DNA of 64,000 nt. Origin: Bordetella genomosp. 9. Its GTDB lineage: Bacteria > Pseudomonadota > Gammaproteobacteria > Burkholderiales > Burkholderiaceae_B. The stretch's first letter is position 1; each line of letters opens with the position of its first letter. Position numbers and translations under genes: made by a program. The DNA lies in assembly GCF_002119725.1 (NCBI RefSeq), contig NZ_CP021109.1, positions 1,240,001 to 1,304,000 of the forward strand, in the 5' to 3' direction. Under the pieces are notes generated by a model that did not search any database, had not been told where the DNA came from, and saw only the letters and a program-made list of their open reading frames with translations. Of this stretch, positions 1-7,829 are shown one piece after another.

Positions 1-842
1 TCCGGGGACACGAAGAAGCTTTCCGCCGAGACTCGCTGATTCAGCAGCAGGTTGCGAACGCTGTTCTCCATACTGGGCATGCGCTGCGCCTGCTTCATCT
101 GCTCGGCGAGATCGTCACGGCTGCGGAATAGGCCCAGGGCAGGATTGGCGGCCTCCCAGGCGCTCTTATCCATCAAGTCGCAGTCCGACGGCGCAGCGTA
201 CACGTGCGACACGATGCGCGGGTCCTTGCTCTTCTCGGCGTCATCTAGCCACACTGAAAGCAGGTCGGTATCGCTTGCCGCCTGGGTCGATATCACCAGC
301 AAGAGCGGATCGGCGTGCGCGCCCTGACTCGTCAGAATGGCGTCCACAAAGTCACTCCGCGGGCCGCGCACCTGGCCCACCTCATCAAGGATTGCCAGGA
401 CCGGGGACAGGCCGTGCGCGGTCTTGCCGTCCGCAGCAAGCGCCCGGTACTCCGTATTGAGCGGCAGGCCAAGCAGCCGCTTGCTGGACGGAACGATCTT
501 GACCACGTTGGATAGCTTCGCCGATAGCTGAACCATCTTTGCGGCCAAGTTGAAAACTAGGGCAGCTTGGTCGCGGCTCATAGCGCCGGACACAATCTGG
601 CTGTTCCGCTTCGCTTCCGGCCCCACAAGGTGGGCAAGCAGTAGCCCGGCAATCAGGCCGGTCTTGCCGTTCTTGCGTGCGATGGACAGGTAAGCGCGCC
701 GTGTTCCCTCCGGGTTGTCGTAGACCTCTCGGATAAATCGCTTCTGGAAGTCCGCAAGGCACAGCGGTTGACCAACATGCGCGCCATCAGGCGTCACGCA
801 GTACTTCTCGATAAAAGCAATAACGCGCTCGCCCCGTGTCAT
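1..842 (-). CDS. Phage terminase large subunit (partial, C-terminus beyond window)
   Basis: This is the ATP-driven DNA-packaging motor that translocates the genome into proheads. The minus-strand frame opens with ATG at 842 and stays open for 280 codons to the left edge, so the nuclease domain is mostly outside the window. A Walker A-like ARKNGKTG lies near residues 55-62 and a Walker B-like ILDEVGQ near 151-157, as in HK97/YmfN-type terminases. The start overlaps the stop of the small-terminase gene by 4 nt (ATGA), indicating translational coupling. It is the last visible gene of the packaging module. Family is clear; completeness cannot be judged. Confidence 0.9.
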   Translation of the reverse strand, partial: MTRGERVIAFIEKYCVTPDGAHVGQPLCLADFQKRFIREVYDNPEGTRRAYLSIARKNGKTGLIAGLLLAHLVGPEAKRNSQIVSGAMSRDQAALVFNLAAKMVQLSAKLSNVVKIVPSSKRLLGLPLNTEYRALAADGKTAHGLSPVLAILDEVGQVRGPRSDFVDAILTSQGAHADPLLLVISTQAASDTDLLSVWLDDAEKSKDPRIVSHVYAAPSDCDLMDKSAWEAANPALGLFRSRDDLAEQMKQAQRMPSMENSVRNLLLNQRVSAESFFVSP

Positions 843-1303
843 TGGACCGTCCGCAGGCTAGGGATAAGGTCGTCGTCGTGATCCTGACCAGCCGCGGCAC
901 GCTCCAGCGCCAAAGCATTGCCAGCATCGCGGGACCGGCCCACAACCGCCTCCGCATGCACGTGCAGCATGCGCGCCAGAGACACAGCACGGCGGCTCAA
1001 CGTCTCGATAAGTTTGTGCTTCGGATTGAGCGCGCCATCGATCACGTCGCCTTCTTTGAAGACTTCATCCTGCAAGCGCTCCACGTCCGCTTGGCACCGC
1101 GCTAAGTTCGCAGCGTGCGCTAGATCCGTCTCCGTCCACGTATTGCGGGCGCGGGCAGTTACTACCGCGTTCCAAAAGGGCCAGTCCTGGGGGCGCAGGG
1201 TCACATGGGCAGGCGGCTGCAAGGGGCCGAGCGCTGCAGCTTGGGCCGCTTCGATAGCGGCAGCGGTGGAATCAGAGCGTTTGCGTCGTGGCGTCGATTT
1301 CAT
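839..1303 (-). CDS. Phage terminase small subunit
   Basis: The 154-residue product matches the P27-type small terminase by size, position and character: a basic N-terminus (KSTPRRKRSD), a central helical region with WPFWNAVVTARARNTWTETD, and a charged tail. It would recognise the packaging site and recruit the large subunit. It lies between an HNH gene (48 nt upstream) and the large terminase, whose ATG overlaps its stop. The assignment rests on context plus a family-like sequence; the small subunits diverge quickly, so the exact family is less certain than the role. Confidence 0.82.
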   Translation of the reverse strand: MKSTPRRKRSDSTAAAIEAAQAAALGPLQPPAHVTLRPQDWPFWNAVVTARARNTWTETDLAHAANLARCQADVERLQDEVFKEGDVIDGALNPKHKLIETLSRRAVSLARMLHVHAEAVVGRSRDAGNALALERAAAGQDHDDDLIPSLRTVQ

Positions 1304-1351
1304 AATATGGAATCTCTGGACTTAGCAATTACTCGAGGGGGAACGGTCGGT

Positions 1352-1768
1352 CTAGCCCCCTCGGTTGCTGGTGATTTCTCGGTTCCATGGGTGCGCGGGA
1401 TCGGTCGGCATCCCCTGGGCGTCACAGCCGTAGGCCACGCGCTTGCCGTGGTCGCGTGCGGTCTTGCGGGAATGGCATTCATGGCACAGGCCCACGAGGT
1501 TGCCCATGTCGTTGTTCCCCGGGTCGCCGTCGTGGTGGTCCACGTCCGTAGCAGGCACAACCAGGCCGCGTGCCGTGCAATCCCTGCACAGCGGTTGATC
1601 GGCCAGTACCGACGCACGCAGCCGCTGCCATGCGGCGCTATTGAGCGGGATAGTGCGGCGCGGGTCTGCATCACGTCCGGTTCGCTTGGCTCTGGGTAGG
1701 CGCGGGGCCAGAGCCAGGCGCGGCGGCACTTCCTTGAGCCGGGGCTTGAGCATCTTTATCTTTGGCAT
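1352..1768 (-). CDS. HNH endonuclease of the phage packaging module
   Basis: A 138-residue protein with the HNH beta-beta-alpha metal fold: a first Cys pair CRDC at 61-64, the catalytic DVDHHDGD block near 76-82, then GNNDMGN, and a second Cys pair CHEC at 95-98 followed by HSRK. In HK97-like phages and in capsid-forming satellites such an HNH protein sits beside the terminase genes and assists cos cleavage. The start overlaps the portal gene end by about 98 nt; the short proline/arginine-rich N-terminus typical of these proteins (LKPRLKEVPPR) supports keeping this start. A later start would lose that segment but not the HNH core. Confidence 0.9.
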   Translation of the reverse strand: MPKIKMLKPRLKEVPPRLALAPRLPRAKRTGRDADPRRTIPLNSAAWQRLRASVLADQPLCRDCTARGLVVPATDVDHHDGDPGNNDMGNLVGLCHECHSRKTARDHGKRVAYGCDAQGMPTDPAHPWNREITSNRGG

Positions 1769-2918
1769 CGTCTATTCCTTCGATAACGGGTAGGTTTTCT
1801 AAGCGGCGGGCCTCGGACTTGAGTAGCCATCCGGCGCTGATGCCCTTGTCATAGAAGTCCGCGCGGGTGGTGGAGTCGCCACGCAATAAGCCCTCTACGC
1901 TGTGTTCCGCGAAGTAGGTACGCCGTCCTGCATCGGTCAGAAGTTGGCGCGCTATGGCCTGTTCCCACGCCACCAAATGACGGCGCAGGGTGAGCGTCAC
2001 GAATTGGCGGTTCATCTCCACGCTGTTGGAGTAGTTGCCGTGGCGCAGATCGCCAATGATGGTCGGCGGGACACGGAACAGGCGAGCTACTTCCTCCACA
2101 CTGAATTGCCGTGCCGCGATCCATTCGGCGTCCTCAAGCGTCATGCTGATGGTCTGGTAATCGACGCCTTCCTCCAGCAGGGCAGTCTTGCCACTGTTAG
2201 CTCCGCCGCTGTACTGGCTGTCCCACGATGCTTTAAGGGCTGCCCGCTGCTCCGGCTTCAGCTTCTGCGGGAACTTGAGAATGCCGGATAGTCTGGCCCC
2301 GTTCCGGAAGGTTGCATTGCCGTGGTCGCGTTCGCTGATAGAAAGCTCGATCACTTCCTTTGCAGCCTGGATGGGCGATATACCCAAGGCGAACTCGTCC
2401 CCGGCGCGGTGGCGCAGGTGGAACACCTCATCATCAAGCAGGCGATGCACGCGGCCAGCGCGGTCGGCATACTCGTAGCCAAGCTTTTCGCCCACGCGCA
2501 GCACGCTCATGCGGTCAGGCGGGACTGGAATAAGCTCACGCACCTGGCCGTCCCAGCCGCGCACGATGCGGGCGTAGGCGTTCCCCCGGAGCAGGACGCA
2601 GGCTTGCATCCATTCGCGGAACTCAAGCGCCGTCTGCACCTTGTTGGGCGAGTCGTGCAACACCTTGTACAGCGGATGATCCGTCGCAGGCGTGCGGCTT
2701 TCGCCTTCGCGCCGGTAGGTAATCAGCGGAAGGCTTGCGATCGTCTCGCTGATGGCGGCCACGCAAGCGTAAACGGCGCTAACACTCTGCGCCGTCTTGT
2801 CGTTTACAGGGCCAGTCCGCAGTGCCTGCCAATTCTCCCAATAGGGGTCGCCGTTGGCACGTTTCTCAAAGCCGAAGCGAGACAGTAGGCGCTCAATCAT
2901 CGGCACGTCTCCAGCCAC
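1671..2918 (-). CDS. HK97-family phage portal protein
   Basis: A 415-residue protein that forms the dodecameric portal at one capsid vertex, through which DNA enters and tails attach. The sequence has the family traits: TAQSVSAVYACVAAISETIA near the N-terminus, HPLYKVLHDSPN, EFREWMQACVLLRGNAYARI, and the C-terminal SVEEVARLFRVPPTIIGD with RQFVTLTLRRHL. Length is normal. It overlaps the protease gene by 22 nt upstream and the HNH gene downstream, so the block is tightly packed. The C-terminal tail is alanine/proline-rich and low complexity. Confidence 0.93.
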   Translation of the reverse strand: MAGDVPMIERLLSRFGFEKRANGDPYWENWQALRTGPVNDKTAQSVSAVYACVAAISETIASLPLITYRREGESRTPATDHPLYKVLHDSPNKVQTALEFREWMQACVLLRGNAYARIVRGWDGQVRELIPVPPDRMSVLRVGEKLGYEYADRAGRVHRLLDDEVFHLRHRAGDEFALGISPIQAAKEVIELSISERDHGNATFRNGARLSGILKFPQKLKPEQRAALKASWDSQYSGGANSGKTALLEEGVDYQTISMTLEDAEWIAARQFSVEEVARLFRVPPTIIGDLRHGNYSNSVEMNRQFVTLTLRRHLVAWEQAIARQLLTDAGRRTYFAEHSVEGLLRGDSTTRADFYDKGISAGWLLKSEARRLENLPVIEGIDDAKDKDAQAPAQGSAAAPGSGPAPTQSQANRT

Positions 2919-3454
2919 AAAGCGCGAGGATCACAGCCGCCCACCGTGAAGAATTGGTATTGCTTCGGCATCGAGCGCATGGCTACGGTGGTATCGGCAT
3001 AGGCCGGGTCGTGGGTTAGCGTGATCTCCTGCAAGTCCACATCAAGCAGTTCGCGCAGCCATTCCCCGCCGTTTCGCTCTTCCCATCGGTCCCCTCCGCT
3101 ACGCACTCGGAAGCCGAAGGAGCAACCAGAAACGTCGCCACGATCAACAAGGATGGCGAGGTCGCGCCCATGCGTGGTGTCGGGCAATGCCAGATCGAAG
3201 TGCAGGCCGGTTTGGTCCTCGGCCAGTTTCAGCGTGCCGCCGCGGGTCGTGCCGAGCAGGGCATCCCCTTTGTGATGGTAAAGAGCGCGCACGTTAGTGC
3301 CAGACGCCAGGGTCTTTGCGAATGCACCAGGGCGAACAATTTCCGTAAAGCCACCAAGGTTGGCTTCGCTTCCGAAGATTGCTGCGTATCCGGTCAATCG
3401 ACCGGGCGATACGGCGCGTAGGGTGCCGCTGGAGCGGATTTCGATATCGGTCAT
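2897..3454 (-). CDS. HK97-type prohead protease (peptidase family U35)
   Basis: A 185-residue maturation protease that cleaves the scaffold-like N-terminus of the capsid protein. Family signatures are GYAAIFGSEANLGGFTEIV near residues 22-40, the His region ALYHHKGD at 57-64 and the Ser region GDVSGCSFGFRV at 106-117, which carry the likely catalytic His and Ser; LQEITLTHDPAYADT is the usual C-terminal motif. Its start overlaps the end of the GpI-like gene by 4 nt and its end overlaps the portal gene. Having protease next to portal and capsid is standard for HK97 head modules, but the order relative to transcription is inverted (capsid first). Confidence 0.92.
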   Translation of the reverse strand: MTDIEIRSSGTLRAVSPGRLTGYAAIFGSEANLGGFTEIVRPGAFAKTLASGTNVRALYHHKGDALLGTTRGGTLKLAEDQTGLHFDLALPDTTHGRDLAILVDRGDVSGCSFGFRVRSGGDRWEERNGGEWLRELLDVDLQEITLTHDPAYADTTVAMRSMPKQYQFFTVGGCDPRALWLETCR

Positions 3455-4038
3455 ACTTGATCTTCCGCGTAGATTCCTGCCGACACCACGGCGCTGCCGA
3501 CAATCATTTCCCCATACAGCAGCGGCACGGGATTGCCCTGTGCGCTCGTGTTCACCGGACCATTGAAGTTGTAAGAGGCCCCGTTGTCGGGGCTATCTTT
3601 GGTGCTCAGTCCACGCTGCTGGGTGGAAAGCATCTGTACGACTCCACCGATAGCCAGCGCCGCGCCGAACTGCATGAGATACGGGGAAGCGGCTGCAAGG
3701 GGCGTGAATGACAGAACAGCCCCAACAGCGACCAACGCCGCGCCGAGGATGGTCTGGAATACCCCGGCTCGTTTCGCTCCCTGCACTACCGGCGCAATGC
3801 GAATGTCTTCATCGCCGACCGGATGCTTCAACTCGTCCTCACCGAGATTGCGTTTTCCAAGGAAGCAGGCGTAGGCGGCGCCGCGATCTAGGCTGGCGAT
3901 GAGTTCCTTCTCAAATCCGGGAATAACCACGCACAAGGCCCGTACCGCCTCAGCGGTGCTATCGACTGCCAGGCGATGCACGCGGCCAAACTTATTGCCC
4001 AGCCAGCCGTAAAGGCGGATTGTGCGCAGTTTTTCCAT
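3451..4038 (-). CDS. Phage lambda GpI-like tail assembly protein
   Basis: A 195-residue protein resembling lambda tail assembly protein I. The N-terminus (LRTIRLYGWLGNKFGRVHRL) is the typical family opening, followed by a central hydrophobic Gly/Ala stretch (about residues 92-135) and the C-terminal PVPLLYGEMIVGSAVVSAG motif. In siphophages GpI acts in tail-tip assembly beside the genes for L, K and J. Here it stands alone between the capsid gene (9 nt upstream) and the protease gene (4-nt overlap), in an otherwise head-only module. Its role in this position is unknown; it may alter tail recruitment or be a passenger. Confidence 0.85.
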   Translation of the reverse strand: MEKLRTIRLYGWLGNKFGRVHRLAVDSTAEAVRALCVVIPGFEKELIASLDRGAAYACFLGKRNLGEDELKHPVGDEDIRIAPVVQGAKRAGVFQTILGAALVAVGAVLSFTPLAAASPYLMQFGAALAIGGVVQMLSTQQRGLSTKDSPDNGASYNFNGPVNTSAQGNPVPLLYGEMIVGSAVVSAGIYAEDQV

Positions 4039-4047
4039 GTCAGCCCC

Positions 4048-5301
4048 TTACTGTTCGGTCGGCGCGGGCGGTACGGCAACATCGTTGGCGATGACGAAGG
4101 CTTCCGGGTAGCGGATCGCCACATCGGCGGTCGCCATCGCACGCACTTGCACGCCGCCCCGGCTGTATGCCGGTTCAGCGTAAGGGTTGACCAGCACGTC
4201 CAGCTCAGACCAAACGCCCAGCAGGACTTGCGACCAATCACCCAGGATCGCCGTGCCCTTGCCAGCGTCAACCGGCAATTGCCGCGTGGTGCGCAGCGGA
4301 TATTCCGCCAGTTGCCCACCTTGCAGCAGATAGCCCGGCAGGCCGGTCTCCTTCAGCGTGCCGGACAGGACGCGTTTCACGCCCACCGAGGTAAGCCAGG
4401 TTCCGTTGGTCAGCTCGGTATCCTCGAAGGCTTCCACCATTGTGAGGACGGTTGCCCAATCGAGGGTGGCGAGGCTGAAGGTTTGCGTGCCCGGAGCATG
4501 CAGGACGCCCAGCGGTTCGTTGTTCGTGCCGGTTCCAGCGATAATGGCGCGGTCCAGTTGCTTGGCGATCAGGAAGGCCAAATCATCGCGCACAAGCTGC
4601 TCAATATCCGGGCTGGACTGTTGGAGCAGTTGACGGCTCATTTCCGTCTTGCCGCCAACATGCTTGGGGGTCAGGCCCACGCTATCGAACGCCATATTGC
4701 CTTCCGGCACAGCTTGGCCCTCGGCAACCCAGCCGGTTTCCAGCCCGCTGCCGTACTTGGGAATGGACAGGTTGCCACGCAGACCGGTCAAGACGCGGAC
4801 ACCCAGCTTGCGCGCCACAAGGGACTCACGCAGCGGGCCGATATACAGGTCGGCGCGATGATCGGTGGGGACCAGATCCGATGCGCTCGTCGTCGTATTC
4901 ACGCGCTGCTCCAGGGCCGACATGGGCACGAATGCGCCTTGTGCCTTGCGGCCCGTGCGACGTTCGATTTCCTGGCTGTATTCCCGCTCAGCGCCGTCCA
5001 GGCTACGGCCTTCCATCTGCGCCCGCATGCTGGCGACCACGGACACGCGCTTTTCCAGCTCCGCTAGGGACTTGTCGCCATGCGGCGTGATCGGCTCGCC
5101 CGACATGCGGCGCTCTTGTTCAGCCATGAACGCAGCGCGCTGCTCGTCGCCTTCCAGATCGGTGACTTCGGCTTTCAGTTTGTCAAACGCAGACTTCTCC
5201 GCGTCGTTCAGGTTGCGCTTTTCGGCTTCCGCCTTGGCAAGAATGCCGCGCATTTCGGTGGTCTTCGCGGCGCGGGCTTCGCGGATTTGGGCAAGGTTCA
5301 T
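4048..5301 (-). CDS. HK97-fold major capsid protein
   Basis: The 417-residue product has the two-part architecture of HK97 capsid proteins: an N-terminal charged coiled-coil (about 1-100, beginning MNLAQIREARAAKT) that acts as scaffold and is removed by the protease, and the shell domain with LRESLVARKLGVRVL, GWVAEGQAVPEGNMAFD, LRDDLAFLIAKQLDRAII-like helices and the C-terminal VQVRAMATADVAIRYPEAF. An upstream in-frame ATG-to-5301 stretch of 44 codons lacks family character, so the start at 5301 is chosen. It is the first gene of the packaging module in the direction of transcription. Confidence 0.92.
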   Translation of the reverse strand: MNLAQIREARAAKTTEMRGILAKAEAEKRNLNDAEKSAFDKLKAEVTDLEGDEQRAAFMAEQERRMSGEPITPHGDKSLAELEKRVSVVASMRAQMEGRSLDGAEREYSQEIERRTGRKAQGAFVPMSALEQRVNTTTSASDLVPTDHRADLYIGPLRESLVARKLGVRVLTGLRGNLSIPKYGSGLETGWVAEGQAVPEGNMAFDSVGLTPKHVGGKTEMSRQLLQQSSPDIEQLVRDDLAFLIAKQLDRAIIAGTGTNNEPLGVLHAPGTQTFSLATLDWATVLTMVEAFEDTELTNGTWLTSVGVKRVLSGTLKETGLPGYLLQGGQLAEYPLRTTRQLPVDAGKGTAILGDWSQVLLGVWSELDVLVNPYAEPAYSRGGVQVRAMATADVAIRYPEAFVIANDVAVPPAPTEQ

Positions 5302-5419
5302 TCGGGTCTCATGTGGTGGATGACTGAGACCTAAATAACATGCAACTACTGGACAAAAACGCAGCCCCGGAAAGTCCGTCCCCCCGCGAACCAGGGCGGA
5401 CAATTGACCTCCCGGGGCG

Positions 5420-5444
5420 TTGGTTCTATCCAACGGAGAACCAA
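5420..5444. promoter_or_regulatory. Perfect inverted repeat between replication and packaging modules
   Basis: TTGGTTCT and AGAACCAA form a perfect 8-bp inverted repeat separated by 9 nt. It lies in the 158-nt gap between the RepA-like gene and the capsid gene, exactly where the element changes from replication to packaging functions. It has no T-run on the transcribed (minus) strand after the stem, so a simple terminator is unlikely; an operator or packaging-related site is possible. Function is inference only. Confidence 0.35.
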
Positions 5445-5459
5445 AAATACGGGCCCAGG

Positions 5460-6707
5460 CTATCCGCGCAGGTCAGCATAGGACTTAGGGTTTTCCATTA
5501 AGGTGCTCACCTTTTCATTAAGATGCTCACCTTTAGAACGTGAGCACCTTAATGTTTCGTTGAGCGCCTTAATCGGCATGCGCCACAGCCAGGCCCCGCC
5601 CCCTCGGGTTCCCGCCGCCCCTTCTCGGTAGGCCTCTACTCCGATGGCTTTCTGAGCGCGGCGGATGGTCGCCCAGGCGTAACCGGCGTCAGACGACTCC
5701 GCTTTGACGGTCTTGGCCGGGACCGGGCCGTCGCTCAGTAGGTCCCTGAGAAACTGCTCGGCGTCCGCCCTTTCTGTGCTTTCGTCGTCGCTAGCCTCAA
5801 CGCTTCCAAGAATTTCCCGAGCGCTGCCGTCTATCGTCTCGCCCCAGGTAACGCGCGTGGTCTCAATGCCGCCATCCACGCTGCACGGTTCGATGTAATA
5901 CGACACCCCGCCGTCGTCCAAGCTGATATTGGACTTGGCGCGGGCCAAGACTCGCGCCTCATCACCCTCCTGCTTTGCCGCCACCAAAACGGTGCGCGCC
6001 AGTGCTCCAAAGGCCTGAGAACCGATAACCCGGTCCTGTGGACTAGATCCGGCAGAACCTTTGGAAAAGTGACTAATGCCCAGCACGGCGCAATCGTGTT
6101 CCTCCGCGAAGTCCACCAGCGATTGCAGCCCACGGCGCACATCGTTGGCTTTGTGCATGTCGCCGGAGATTGCCGACACGATGGGATCGACCATCAACAT
6201 CGCTGCCCCGCCGATTCTCTTTACCGCATCATGTAAGGTCGGAATGTCTCTGGCCGGGTCGAACGGCATTGCATTGCCGTATTCGTCTGTCACGGCCTGT
6301 ACGAAGAAAACCCGAGACACATCCGCGCCGCACGCCATAAGCCGCGGCTTCAGCGTGTCGGCAGGGTCATCTTCGCTAGACCAAACGAGAATGTTCTCGC
6401 GCGTAGTGCATGCCACCCCATCGGGCCAACGGGCGGCGGTTGTCACGGCCGATGCAAGGCCAAGGGCAAGCGTGGTTTTGCCGGTACCCGCCGCCCCGGC
6501 CAGGATCGTCAACTTGCCGCGTGCCAGCCAGCCGGGCCAAAGCCAGCGAATGGGGCGCTCCTTTACTTCGGACGCACAAAGCAATGTGACGCTCGCAGCC
6601 CGGCGCGGGATATCGCTGTACGCCCCGATAGGCGGCAGTTCGGGCATCGACCGATCCAATTGCGATTGCGCCTGCTCTAGCAGAGAAGCGCGCTTTTCTA
6701 CCTGCAT
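5460..6707 (-). CDS. RepA-like AAA family ATPase/helicase (replication)
   Basis: About 415 residues with a RecA-fold core of the RepA/AAA_25 type. Walker A is GAAGTGKTT (about residues 71-79), preceded by WLWPGWLARGKLTILA; Walker B is LMVDPIVSA, followed by a sensor-like VLGISHFSKG and the GSQAFGALARTVL motif seen in RepA-like helicases. The C-terminal part looks like a winged-helix/DUF3987-type tail (TVKAESSDAGYAWATIRRAQKAIG). An ATG at 6707 is preferred because GGAGG lies 6 nt upstream; ATGs at 6713 and 6752 are possible. It overlaps the zinc-ribbon gene by 10 nt and likely drives autonomous replication of the element together with it. Confidence 0.85.
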   Translation of the reverse strand: MQVEKRASLLEQAQSQLDRSMPELPPIGAYSDIPRRAASVTLLCASEVKERPIRWLWPGWLARGKLTILAGAAGTGKTTLALGLASAVTTAARWPDGVACTTRENILVWSSEDDPADTLKPRLMACGADVSRVFFVQAVTDEYGNAMPFDPARDIPTLHDAVKRIGGAAMLMVDPIVSAISGDMHKANDVRRGLQSLVDFAEEHDCAVLGISHFSKGSAGSSPQDRVIGSQAFGALARTVLVAAKQEGDEARVLARAKSNISLDDGGVSYYIEPCSVDGGIETTRVTWGETIDGSAREILGSVEASDDESTERADAEQFLRDLLSDGPVPAKTVKAESSDAGYAWATIRRAQKAIGVEAYREGAAGTRGGGAWLWRMPIKALNETLRCSRSKGEHLNEKVSTLMENPKSYADLRG

Positions 6708-7123
6708 TCGCATACCTCCAGCGCGTGATTGATGCGATTGGCCGCCAGCCAAAGACGTTGCCGGTCATCGTCAGTAAGGGAGACACCCTTGGCGATATTT
6801 CCTGCGGCCACTGCGGCCACCAGGGCCTCGAAGGACACACATCGAAGCGCATCGGCGTACGAGAACGGCATGCGGGCAGTGCGCAGGGCCGACCTGGGCG
6901 CACGGTCCCGGAACAGGTCATTCACCTGCATGCCGACAGAGAACAACACGTCATAGACGCTGCACCCGCCGAAGTCGTGGACAAGCACCTTGCCGTCGTC
7001 TGTCTCGCGAATCGCAAGGGATTGCTTTGATTTGGAGTCGTGCGCTGGGCAGCACGCTACCCAGCGGCCAGGGCCGGTTTTCTTGACGCGTTCCAGCCGG
7101 GAGAGAAAGGTATCGACGCTCAT
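6698..7123 (-). CDS. Primase-type zinc-ribbon protein (short)
   Basis: A 141-residue protein whose N-terminus (residues 1-60) matches the CHC2-like zinc ribbon of phage P4/plasmid primases: GRWVACCPAHDSKSKQSLAI with C24, C25 and H28, then LVHDFGGCSVYDVL, giving the fourth ligand C54. The rest is helical and no primase catalytic domain follows, so it is far shorter than a P4 alpha protein. It overlaps the RepA-like gene by 10 nt and the upstream small gene by 4 nt. It probably supplies the template-binding part of a split primase-helicase; the polymerase function is not visible here. Confidence 0.72.
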   Translation of the reverse strand: MSVDTFLSRLERVKKTGPGRWVACCPAHDSKSKQSLAIRETDDGKVLVHDFGGCSVYDVLFSVGMQVNDLFRDRAPRSALRTARMPFSYADALRCVSFEALVAAVAAGNIAKGVSLTDDDRQRLWLAANRINHALEVCECR

Positions 7124-7350
7124 TGCCGGCCCTCCGCATCAGGGAGCCCCAATGCCTTGCGCAGGGCGTACCAGTGCGTGTGATCGGCGTGAAGGTCGTG
7201 GGCGACCTCGATCAAGGCAAGAAGATTGGGATCGTCCTTGGGTGCCATTTCCCGGATGGCAAGCAATACCGCATATACCCGGTCTTTCTGCACGTCCATG
7301 CAGTTCAGGCGATGGGACACTTCAAAGATGTTGTTGATCGGCGCGCTCAT
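7120..7350 (-). CDS. Small hypothetical protein of satellite replication region
   Basis: A 76-residue, mostly helical, slightly acidic protein (VYAVLLAIREMAPKDDPNLLALIEVAHDLHADHTHWYALRKALG). No family recognised. Support for coding comes from its tight chaining: 4-nt overlaps with the gene before it (7347-7350) and the zinc-ribbon gene after it (7120-7123). Such small genes between alpA and the replication genes are common in P4-like and PICI elements and often have regulatory or host-takeover roles, but nothing in this sequence shows which. Confidence 0.6.
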   Translation of the reverse strand: MSAPINNIFEVSHRLNCMDVQKDRVYAVLLAIREMAPKDDPNLLALIEVAHDLHADHTHWYALRKALGLPDAEGRQ

Positions 7351-7559
7351 CTTTCGGCCCCCTCACCGTTGACCATCAAGCGGATTTCCTCGGCCAGGTC
7401 ACTGGCGAGCCACAGAACATGATCGCGCTGCACTTCGGGCAGGCCATTGAAGGCGCTGCATCCCTGTCCGTGGATCAACATCAAGAGGGAAGAAAGCTGC
7501 GCCGTGCGGTTCTCGAGATCGAGTTGAACCATAGCGCGGCGAGAGGGGGTATTAGCCAT
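7347..7559 (-). CDS. Small hypothetical protein of satellite replication region
   Basis: A 70-residue helical protein (LENRTAQLSSLLMLIHGQGCSAFNGLPEVQRDHVLWLASDLAEEI). A strong AAAGGAGG ribosome-binding site sits 6 nt before the ATG, making this one of the better-supported starts in the region. The spacing of the helices recalls short phage proteins of the DUF3077/DUF1484 kind, but that is only an impression. The stop overlaps the following ATG by 4 nt, so it is translated as part of the same polycistronic unit. Confidence 0.6.
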   Translation of the reverse strand: MANTPSRRAMVQLDLENRTAQLSSLLMLIHGQGCSAFNGLPEVQRDHVLWLASDLAEEIRLMVNGEGAER

Positions 7560-7574
7560 GAGCGGCCTCCTTTG

Positions 7575-7799
7575 TCAGGTAGGCCCGCCGTCCGCTGTCA
7601 AACGGGGTGGGCGGGCAGAGAGCAGGGTTGACAGACCGGTGACAAAGGAAACCGGCAGGCCGAAGCCTCCCCGCAATCGCCCGCCCAAAGAGGGTGCGCA
7701 ATAGCGTACGGACGTAAAAATACCGCCTGGCGGCGGTCGTCCGCCTTTGTCGATTCTGGCTGTCAAACCAGGCTGCGTCTGTATCGGCAGCACGTCCAT
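7575..7799 (-). CDS. Possible Ash-like small protein (frame uncertain)
   Basis: Two overlapping minus-strand frames are open here. The one chosen (about 74 residues from ATG 7799, or 83 from a TTG at 7826) contains APSLGGRLRGGFGLPVSFVTG followed by LLSARPPRLTADGGPT; the P-x-S-x-V-T-G pattern recalls the small Ash proteins of P4-like elements. The competing frame, 7552-7833 (93 residues), starts in an ATGA overlap with the preceding gene and ends 8 nt inside the next one, which argues for translation of that frame instead. I cannot decide between them from sequence alone; both may be unexpressed. Confidence 0.35.
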   Translation of the reverse strand: MDVLPIQTQPGLTARIDKGGRPPPGGIFTSVRYCAPSLGGRLRGGFGLPVSFVTGLSTLLSARPPRLTADGGPT

Positions 7800-7829
7800 T
7801 ATGGGGAAATTCGACGTAGGCCGCAAGCA

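Noticed and set aside
5334..5433. N-terminal 44-codon extension of the capsid gene
   Set aside because: The added residues (Pro/Cys-rich) do not resemble any HK97 capsid start; the coiled-coil begins at the ATG at 5301.
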